Shown in pieces: positions 16,911 through 22,746 of a stretch of DNA of 25,494 nucleotides. This DNA is from an uncultured Sphingosinicella sp. Its GTDB lineage: Bacteria; Pseudomonadota; Alphaproteobacteria; Sphingomonadales; Sphingomonadaceae. The notes under the pieces are model-generated. The model was given only the letters and a program-made list of their open reading frames with translations, had not been told where the DNA came from and searched no databases. Numbering within the stretch: position 1 is the first letter of the stretch; every line of letters begins with the position of its first letter. Where the stretch lies: NCBI GenBank assembly GCA_946886275.1, contig CAMPIH010000009.1:1-25494 (forward strand), given 5' to 3'. The translations under genes were made by a program, and so were the position numbers.

Positions 16911-17677
16911 CACGTCTTCCATGGCGGCGTGCCGCTGGCCCACAAGGCCTCGAGCTGGTTCTTCTCGCGCAAGGTGTCCATCGGCTGCCAGAAGCCGTCA
17001 TGAACGAAGGCGCCGAGCTGTCCGTCCTCGGCGAGCCCGACCAGCGGCTCGGCTTCCCACAAGGTGGCGTCTCCCTCGATTCGATTGACGACGCTCGGGT
17101 TGAGGACGAAGAAGCCGCCATTGATCCGGCCGCCGTCTCCGGCCGGCTTCTCCTCGAAGCGGGTCACTCGCTCGCCCTCGAGAACGGTTGCGCCATAGCG
17201 GCCTGGCGGTCGAACGGCGGTGAGTGTCGCTTCGCGGCCGGAGCGGCGATGAAACTCCACCAGAGCTTCGAGATCGACGTCGGAGACCCCGTCACCATAG
17301 GTCATGCAGAAAGGTTCGTCGCCAAGCAGATGCCCTACCCGCCTGAGCCGGCCGCCGGTCATCGTCTCGGCGCCGGTATCGACCAAAGTCACCTTCCAGG
17401 GGGGCAGCGTTTCAGGCCGGATATAGTCGATTCGGTTGCTTACCAGATCGACCGTCACGTCCGATCGGTGGAGCACGTAATTGGCGAAATATTCCTTGAT
17501 GAAATATCCCTTGTAGCCAAGGCAGATAATGAAATCGGAGAAGCCGTACCGACTATAATGCATCATGATGTGCCAGAGGATCGGATGTCCCCCGATCTCG
17601 ACCATCGGCTTGGGGCGAAGCTGCGTTTCCTCGGATAATCGGGAGCCAAGGCCGCCGGCGAGCAATACGACCTTCAT
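16907..17677 (-). CDS. rfbF: Glucose-1-phosphate cytidylyltransferase
   Basis: RfbF makes CDP-glucose from CTP and glucose-1-phosphate, the entry step to CDP-deoxysugars. The 256-residue length is normal. Seen: the nucleotidyltransferase opening VLLAGGLGSRL (4-14) with RPKPMVEIGGHPILWHIM (Lys23), then YGFSDFIICLGYKGYFIKEYF, typical of the cytidylyl rather than thymidylyl branch, and MTYGDGVSDVDL with the metal-binding Asp. ATG 17677 is preceded by AAGGGGG at good spacing. It lies 16 bp downstream of the CmcI-like gene and its stop overlaps the rfbG start, so it is inside the long operon. Confidence 0.96.
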   Translation of the reverse strand: MKVVLLAGGLGSRLSEETQLRPKPMVEIGGHPILWHIMMHYSRYGFSDFIICLGYKGYFIKEYFANYVLHRSDVTVDLVSNRIDYIRPETLPPWKVTLVDTGAETMTGGRLRRVGHLLGDEPFCMTYGDGVSDVDLEALVEFHRRSGREATLTAVRPPGRYGATVLEGERVTRFEEKPAGDGGRINGGFFVLNPSVVNRIEGDATLWEAEPLVGLAEDGQLGAFVHDGFWQPMDTLREKNQLEALWASGTPPWKTW

Positions 17678-17693
17678 TTCCTACCCCCTTGTC

Positions 17694-18464
17694 TCAACGG
17701 GCGCGGCGGACATAGCAGCCCGGCCAGTACGTCACGCGCTCGCGCACTTCGCCCTCGTTAAACAGCCATGCCGGCTCTTCAAGAACGAAGCGGTCGTCTT
17801 CCGCGATGAAGTCCCGAGCGGCCTGCTGCGGGTTGTTGAAGCCCCAATCCGCGGCGCTTCGCGGGGCGCCGACGAGGTCCTGCATGATGCCGTCCGTCGC
17901 CACCAGATATCCCCCCACGCCCGTGAATTGGGAGTAGGCCCGAAGCTCGCGCAGCACATGCTCCCGGCTGTGATTGGAATCGAGTATCACCATCACCTTC
18001 TCGGCCGGCTGAATCCGCGATCCGACGTCGGCGACGACGCTGGAGTCGGTGGAAGAGCCCTCGACCAGTTCGATGCGCCTGAACATTGGATGGCTCTCGA
18101 TGGCCTCACGGTTGTGAGGCCTGATCTCGATATCCACGCCGATCACACGGCCCTTCCCCATCGCCTCGAGCAACGATGCGTAGAAGATGAGCGAGCCGCC
18201 ATGGGCGACCCCCGTTTCGACGATCACGTCCGGCCGCTCGATCCAGATCAGTTCCTGAAGCCGGACCATGTCCTCGGGAAGCTGGATGATGGGCCGCCCC
18301 ATCCAGGTGAAGCTGTAGACGTGCTTGGCATCCCAGCCCGCGCGCAGCCACGCCTTCGAAGCCGCGGCAAAGGCCTCGCTGCTGGCCATCGGGTAGGAAA
18401 CCTCCTGACCGTCGCTCCGGACGGTAACCAGACCCGATTCCTCGTTGATGATAGTGATGGTCAA
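17694..18464 (-). CDS. CmcI/RmcI-like SAM-dependent methyltransferase (cephalosporin hydroxylase family)
   Basis: A 256-residue protein of the family annotated as cephalosporin hydroxylase, whose sugar-locus members are O-methyltransferases. Seen: FTWMGRPIIQLPEDMVRLQELIW, the SAM loop VETGVAHGGSLIFYAS (about 82-97), GVDIEIRPHNR with the metal-site acids (109-119), and MVILDSNHSREHVLREL. The start is TTG 18464, with AAGGGG spaced 6 nt upstream and no suitable ATG nearby. In this operon it is the best candidate to O-methylate the deoxysugar before or after transfer (inference). A role in antibiotic synthesis is not supported. Confidence 0.85.
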   Translation of the reverse strand: MTITIINEESGLVTVRSDGQEVSYPMASSEAFAAASKAWLRAGWDAKHVYSFTWMGRPIIQLPEDMVRLQELIWIERPDVIVETGVAHGGSLIFYASLLEAMGKGRVIGVDIEIRPHNREAIESHPMFRRIELVEGSSTDSSVVADVGSRIQPAEKVMVILDSNHSREHVLRELRAYSQFTGVGGYLVATDGIMQDLVGAPRSAADWGFNNPQQAARDFIAEDDRFVLEEPAWLFNEGEVRERVTYWPGCYVRRAR

Positions 18465-18487
18465 GAATTGCCCCTTTTTCGATCCAT

Positions 18488-20557
18488 TCAGAAGTCGTGA
18501 AACAGCGGCGCCGGCGCTGGCGCGTCCGGCGGTCGCGGCAGCGCCTTGATCAGAGCAAAAGGCGCTGACGCCGCGAAATGATGGTTCCCCACAGCAAGGT
18601 AGACCTGCCTGCCGGGATGGAGCTCACGCCCATCGACCGTGACCGGCCGCTCTGACTCCAGGCGATAGTTTCCGCTAATCCAGACACGGTGGGTTCCCCT
18701 CCCCTCGGCCAATCTCAGTCCGGGAACGTATAGCGGACCCCAGTATCGCAGGAAGGCCGATTTCAGGATCATCACGTCGTCCCGAAGAAGGCCGAACGGG
18801 TGCTGGTGCGAATTTTCGGGATCGAGCCGCTCGAGGTCGAGCGAACCTCGACCGTCGAGCAGGAATTGAGGCTGCTCGACTTGAATCACTGACTCCATGA
18901 CCGGCATGCCCGCTGCCCGATATTCGCGCATGCCCCAGCGGCTCATGAAAAGTCCCTTCTTGGGGTAGGACGAGACCATCGATACGCTGTCGATATACGG
19001 CACCGGCGAGGGGAAGAGATCATGGACGGTCGCGAGCACTTGACGTTGTGGAGCGAGTGACTGCTGGGCGGAACGAAGCCAGCAGGCGCTCAGCATGATG
19101 AAGATCAGGACCAGGGCCGCAATGGCGTGAGGGGCGCCGTTCTGCCGAAGGCGCTCGAAGCCGAAACCGACGATGACGGCCACCGGCGCCAGTGCCAGCG
19201 GATAGAAATAGGGATAGATCTCGCTATAGGCGATGGGCGTCAGGAGCAGCAGTCCCAGGCTGAGAAGAAGCAACGCGTCACGGCGGGTCTCGATGTTTCG
19301 GACCTGCCGGGCGGCCAGGGCCGTGCCAAGCGCGAGCAGGATCCAGAAGGGCCAGTTCTCCATGAACGCCCGCATCAGATATTCGGTGAAGGTCGAGACG
19401 TCCTGGCGAGCCAATGTCGCCGAGGAGGTGCGTTCGAGGAAGGCGAGGGGCGATCTCGGTTCGACCAGGCCCGCGCCGTGCGCCGAGAGGATGCCAATGA
19501 AGGTCACCGCTCCGGCTGCGGCCGCCAGCACGACCCCCTCCACGAGGCATCGGCGGTCATCCCTGTCGTACAGAAAGCGGATCAGGAAGACCGAACCGAG
19601 AAGCGGAAGAAAGAAGACCGACTTGATCGTCATCGCGCCCGCGGCCGCGACCGCAATTCCGAGCAGGATGGCGTGCTGCCGGGTCAGCCGGGGCGCGAAC
19701 GACAACCACAAGGCGGCCATCATCGACGCCGTCGCGAGCGGATCGGTACGAAGGCTGATCCCGTGGCGGAAAACGAAGGAAAAAGCGTTGTAAGCCAGCA
19801 CGGCGAAGAGCGCCGCTTCGATCGACACGAAGCGCCGGGCGATGCCGAAGATACAGAAGGAGGTGAGCAACGCGGCGCCGAGCATCAGAGCGCGCGCCGC
19901 GACGATCTGGTCGACTTCGTTGCCGGAAATGGCCGGCACCCAGCCGAAGAGATGGACGAACGCCGTCTGAAGCAGTTCGTGCAGCTCGCCGCGGCGCCAG
20001 TCGTGAACCATCGAAAGGTTCAGAAACTCGTCCCAGTTGATCTCGAAGTTGAAGATCATGTGCACGCGCATCGCGAGGCAGGCGGCCAGCATGAAACAGA
20101 GCACCGCCAGCATCGGGCGCTGCGCAACTCGCGGAGCGGCGATCAGGACCGATTGACGCGGTGTGAAGATGAGAGTGCGCTGGAGGACGAAGGACAAGCC
20201 GGTGATCGGGACGAGCGCCAGTAGACCGGCCGAATAGGCATCGAGCCCGAAAGCCATGAACTGCGCAATGGCGGCAATATTTAGCAGGTACAGGCCGACC
20301 CACAAAAGGACGAAACGGCCAAATCGTCCCTCGAGGCGGCTTCGGAAGACGATCTTGCCAAGGGTTGCGAACGACAACAGAACGCCGAGGCACGTCGCAA
20401 ACAGCGCCGCTGCCCAGAATGGCAGGCCAAGCCATAGAAAGGCTGCGTACAGGCCATAGCTGACCGAAGTGTTGAAGGTGCCGACGGCGGCAAACCTGAT
20501 CAACTGGTGGCGCATTTCGGAAGAGGATGACAGCATCTTCGCCGAGGCAAGATTCAT
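18488..20557 (-). CDS. GtrA domain fused to a GT-C type glycosyltransferase
   Basis: A 689-residue protein. Residues about 17-133 form a complete four-helix GtrA domain (LIRFAAVGTFNTSVSYGLYA, VLQRTLIFTP). From about 148 a second polytopic unit begins with a helix and then FNFEINWDEFLNLSMVHDWRRGE, the acidic first-loop motif of PMT/ArnT-type GT-C enzymes (Asp176-Glu177), followed by roughly nine more helices and a soluble C-terminal domain from about 500. The domain pairing suggests one polypeptide that brings a polyprenyl-linked sugar across the membrane and transfers it. No frameshift or stop separates the two halves. ATG 20557 overlaps the stop of the upstream glycosyltransferase (ATGA), so the gene belongs to the operon. 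Acceptor unknown. Confidence 0.85.
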   Translation of the reverse strand: MNLASAKMLSSSSEMRHQLIRFAAVGTFNTSVSYGLYAAFLWLGLPFWAAALFATCLGVLLSFATLGKIVFRSRLEGRFGRFVLLWVGLYLLNIAAIAQFMAFGLDAYSAGLLALVPITGLSFVLQRTLIFTPRQSVLIAAPRVAQRPMLAVLCFMLAACLAMRVHMIFNFEINWDEFLNLSMVHDWRRGELHELLQTAFVHLFGWVPAISGNEVDQIVAARALMLGAALLTSFCIFGIARRFVSIEAALFAVLAYNAFSFVFRHGISLRTDPLATASMMAALWLSFAPRLTRQHAILLGIAVAAAGAMTIKSVFFLPLLGSVFLIRFLYDRDDRRCLVEGVVLAAAAGAVTFIGILSAHGAGLVEPRSPLAFLERTSSATLARQDVSTFTEYLMRAFMENWPFWILLALGTALAARQVRNIETRRDALLLLSLGLLLLTPIAYSEIYPYFYPLALAPVAVIVGFGFERLRQNGAPHAIAALVLIFIMLSACWLRSAQQSLAPQRQVLATVHDLFPSPVPYIDSVSMVSSYPKKGLFMSRWGMREYRAAGMPVMESVIQVEQPQFLLDGRGSLDLERLDPENSHQHPFGLLRDDVMILKSAFLRYWGPLYVPGLRLAEGRGTHRVWISGNYRLESERPVTVDGRELHPGRQVYLAVGNHHFAASAPFALIKALPRPPDAPAPAPLFHDF

Positions 20558-21354
20558 GACATGAGCCGCGCATAAGCGCCGAACAGGCGTTTCTTCTGAG
20601 CCACGGTGAAGGCGGTGACGCCCAGCCGGGCGCGGCCGGCATAGCCCATCCTCAGCCCGTTCTTTTCCGCCAGATAACGCAGTTCGCGCGCCGCTCCGGC
20701 GAGCATCGACCAGGTCGAGTTGGCGCCGCCATAGCGGTTGGCGATCAGCGCTCGGTCAATGTGGAACGGCGGCCCGCTTCGACCGATCGTCCACGAAAGA
20801 TCGACGTCGCCGGCATATTGGAAAAATGGATCATAGCGGCTCGATCCCAGCGCCGCACGCCGAACCGCGAGTGGAATGCCGAACAGGTTTCGCGTGGTCC
20901 GGATCGATTCGAGCCCGGCCTGATCGGCATCGAACCGTCCGCGACGCCCGAAACGTCTGGTCGCCAGCTTCCGACGAGTCTCGCTGACATAAGCGAGGTC
21001 GCAATAGACCGACGAGACGTCGGTGTTTCGATCGAGCGCCTCGATCGCCAGGGCAAGGGCGTCCGGCCCGACCAGATAATCGTCATGGCACAGCACCATG
21101 TAATATTCAGTGTCGACCTCATCGAGCAGGGCGTTGAAATGTTCGAGGATCGGGAGCGTGGATGGCCTTGTGATGACCCTCATCGGCAGACGGGTGGACC
21201 ATCTTTCGAGAATCTCGCCGGTGCCGTCGGTCGAACCATTGTCGCTGACGATCACCTGAAGAGCGGATGCGGATTGGGCAGCGACTGACTCGAGCGCCTG
21301 CTCGACGAAGGCCGCGCCGTTATAAACCGGGATGCAGACGGAAAAACGTGCCAT
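20554..21354 (-). CDS. Family 2 glycosyltransferase
   Basis: A 266-residue soluble GT-A glycosyltransferase. Seen: FSVCIPVYNGAAFVEQALESV, IVSDNGSTDGTGEIL (35-49), the DxD-like CHDDYLVGPD (metal site at about 91-92), and AGDVDLSW with the candidate catalytic acid. There are no membrane helices, unlike the two GtrB-like enzymes in the window, so it more likely extends a lipid-linked glycan on the cytoplasmic face. It is the first gene of the long - strand operon. ATG 21354 has a good GAGGG ribosome binding site 7 nt upstream, and that site lies inside a potential stem (21360-21380). Confidence 0.9.
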   Translation of the reverse strand: MARFSVCIPVYNGAAFVEQALESVAAQSASALQVIVSDNGSTDGTGEILERWSTRLPMRVITRPSTLPILEHFNALLDEVDTEYYMVLCHDDYLVGPDALALAIEALDRNTDVSSVYCDLAYVSETRRKLATRRFGRRGRFDADQAGLESIRTTRNLFGIPLAVRRAALGSSRYDPFFQYAGDVDLSWTIGRSGPPFHIDRALIANRYGGANSTWSMLAGAARELRYLAEKNGLRMGYAGRARLGVTAFTVAQKKRLFGAYARLMS

Positions 21355-21359
21355 CGATC

Positions 21360-21380
21360 AACCCTCGGCAAGCAAGGGTT
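21360..21380 (-). promoter_or_regulatory. Inverted repeat covering the ribosome binding site of the first operon gene
   Basis: In the - strand transcript, AACCCT and AGGGTT can form a 6-bp stem with a 9-nt loop. The second arm contains most of the GAGGG ribosome binding site of the glycosyltransferase starting at 21354. Folding would hide the site, which could tune translation of the operon's first gene. The stem is short and may be chance. Confidence 0.3.
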
Positions 21381-21512
21381 GCTGAATCGCCGCGTCTGCC
21401 GACGACGGTGCCGCAGCTGGAACTACATTCCCCACTTACCCCCCTTCCGGAATGCCCTCGAGCATTCCCATGCTGTCTCATGCCCCCTGGCGAATCTCGC
21501 GTGAAGGGCGTC

Positions 21513-21522
21513 GTGACGTCAC
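21513..21522. promoter_or_regulatory. Perfect 10-bp palindrome GTGACGTCAC, possible operator
   Basis: The sequence is its own reverse complement and lies next to the AT-rich tract of the divergent promoter region, a typical place for a dimeric regulator site. Symmetry does not extend beyond 10 bp. The regulator is unknown. Confidence 0.3.
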
Positions 21523-21576
21523 TATGAAGAAAAATTATTAACCATTTCCTTTGTACTCACAGGAGGCGGCCGGGGC

Positions 21577-21606
21577 GTGAATTTCGGCGCGATCGAGGAT
21601 GGCTGA
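21577..21606 (+). other. Nine-codon micro-ORF with strong Shine-Dalgarno, in frame with the next gene
   Basis: AGGAGG (21561-21566), the best ribosome binding site in this region, precedes GTG 21577 by 10 nt. GTG opens nine codons (V-N-F-G-A-I-E-D-G) and then TGA at 21604-21606. Three bases later ATG 21610 begins the GtrB-like gene in the same frame. It may be a leader peptide coupled to the gene, or an old 5' end cut off by a nonsense change. Confidence 0.35.
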
Positions 21607-21609
21607 CCG

Positions 21610-22671
21610 ATGCGAGATTATCGTCAAGGATCGCGTAGTGCCCGGGGCTTTGCCGAACCCGTTCCGTTGACGGCGCTGGCGGTGTCCGTCGTGGTCCCTT
21701 GCTACAATGAACAAGCCGGCCTCGAAGAACTATGCCGCCGGGTCTCCGCGGCCTGCAGCCAGCAGGTTGGCGATCGCTACGAGATCGTTCTGGTGAACGA
21801 CGGCTCAAGCGACCGTACCGGTGAGCTCATGCGCAATCTCGCCGCTGGCAACGGCCATGTCGTGGCCGTCGATCTGGCCCGAAATTACGGTCACCAGATC
21901 GCGTTGAGCGCAGGCCTCGATCATTGCCAAGGAGAACGGGTGTTGATCATCGATGCCGATCTGCAGGATCCGCCCGAGCTGCTCGGGCCGATGATGGCGA
22001 GGATGGATGAAGGCTATGACGTCGTCATCGGCGTTCGCGCCAGGCGCGAGGGGGAGGGGCGCTTCAAGCTCGCCACCGCGTCGCTTTTCTACAAACTGCT
22101 CACCAGGCTCTCGGACGTCGACATCACCGCCAATGCCGGCGACTTCAGGTTGATGAGCCGCAGGGCCGTCGAACATCTCAAGTCAATGCCGGAACGCTAT
22201 CGTTTCGTCCGCGGGATGGTGAGCTGGATCGGTCTTCGCCAGAGCCGTTTCGAATATGTCCGCCACGAACGATTTGCAGGCACGACCCATTATCCCTTCC
22301 GGAAGATGATGTTGCTGGCGGTCGATGCCATCACCAGCTTCTCGGTGATCCCGCTTCGCTTCGCTTCGCTGATCGGCTTCGCGTTCGGCGTGATCGGTCT
22401 GGCCGCGCTCGGCTATACCGTCGTCGGATGGGCGCTCGGCAACACCGTCGCGGGCTGGGCGAGCCTCGCGTCATTGATCCTCATCCTCGGAAGCGTTCAA
22501 CTCCTGGTCCTCGGAATCTTCGGCGAGTATCTGGGTCGGATGTACATGGAGTCGAAGCAGCGACCGCTTTATCTGGTGGATCAGATCCATGGCGGTGGCG
22601 TGCCCGTCGCGGCGCCGCTCCCGGCTTCAAGTCGGACCGATCTGGACGTCAGTCTGACGCTCCGGGCCTAG
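21610..22671 (+). CDS. GtrB-like family 2 glycosyltransferase (polyprenyl-phosphate sugar synthase)
   Basis: A 353-residue enzyme: GT-A domain then two C-terminal membrane helices. Seen: VSVVVPCYNEQAGLEEL, LVNDGSSDRT, LARNYGHQIALSAGL, the DADLQDPPE metal/nucleotide motif (115-123) and AGDFRLMSRRAVE. Helices lie around LIGFAFGVIGLAALGYTVVG and LILILGSVQLLVLGIFG, followed by EYLGRMYMESKQRPLYLV, which is nearly the same as the end of the paralogue at 8326-9300. It likely loads a sugar onto polyprenyl phosphate on the cytoplasmic face; the adjacent GtrA::GT-C fusion, transcribed divergently, is a possible partner (inference). Start is uncertain: ATG 21610 lacks a well-placed ribosome binding site, and TTG 21667 would begin 4 residues before VSVVVP. 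Confidence 0.9.
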   Translation: MRDYRQGSRSARGFAEPVPLTALAVSVVVPCYNEQAGLEELCRRVSAACSQQVGDRYEIVLVNDGSSDRTGELMRNLAAGNGHVVAVDLARNYGHQIALSAGLDHCQGERVLIIDADLQDPPELLGPMMARMDEGYDVVIGVRARREGEGRFKLATASLFYKLLTRLSDVDITANAGDFRLMSRRAVEHLKSMPERYRFVRGMVSWIGLRQSRFEYVRHERFAGTTHYPFRKMMLLAVDAITSFSVIPLRFASLIGFAFGVIGLAALGYTVVGWALGNTVAGWASLASLILILGSVQLLVLGIFGEYLGRMYMESKQRPLYLVDQIHGGGVPVAAPLPASSRTDLDVSLTLRA

Positions 22672-22672
22672 A

Positions 22673-22717
22673 CCTTGATCGCTTCAGGCTGAATCAGCCT
22701 GAAGCCCTGAATCAAGG
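22673..22717. terminator. Nested palindrome between convergent genes, likely bidirectional terminator or repeat element
   Basis: GCTTCAGGCTGA (22681-22692) and TCAGCCTGAAGC (22694-22705) are perfect 12-bp arms around a single A. Outer arms CCTTGAT (22673-22679) and ATCAAGG (22711-22717) extend the stem past bulges of 1 and 5 nt. It lies 1 bp after the stop of the + strand gene and 29 bp before the stop of the convergent CFA-like gene. No T tract follows on either strand, so Rho-independent function is uncertain; it could instead be a copy of a dispersed palindromic repeat. Confidence 0.6.
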
Positions 22718-22746
22718 CCTCAACTATTTGAATAGAGCCCGCAGAG

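Larger units (their letters stand above)
21355..21609. promoter_or_regulatory. Divergent intergenic region between the glycan operon and a GtrB-like gene
   Basis: This 255-bp stretch is the longest non-coding gap in the window and must contain promoters for both directions. It holds the SD-overlapping inverted repeat at 21360-21380, a 7-bp hairpin (GGAATGC 21449-21455, GCATTCC 21462-21468), a perfect palindrome GTGACGTCAC at 21513-21522, an AT-rich tract at about 21526-21555 that is the lowest-GC spot nearby, and a TTAACCAT octamer at 21538-21545. I cannot assign -35/-10 boxes with confidence. Confidence 0.6.

Noticed and set aside
13159..17677. Ascarylose, abequose or mycarose pathway
   Set aside because: These need RfbH-type 3-dehydratase/reductase or 2,3-dehydratase genes, and none is present in the contiguous set.
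17694..18464. Antibiotic (cephalosporin) biosynthesis gene
   Set aside because: The family name is historical. No other beta-lactam gene is present, and the surroundings are sugar-nucleotide genes, so an O-methyltransferase role is more likely.
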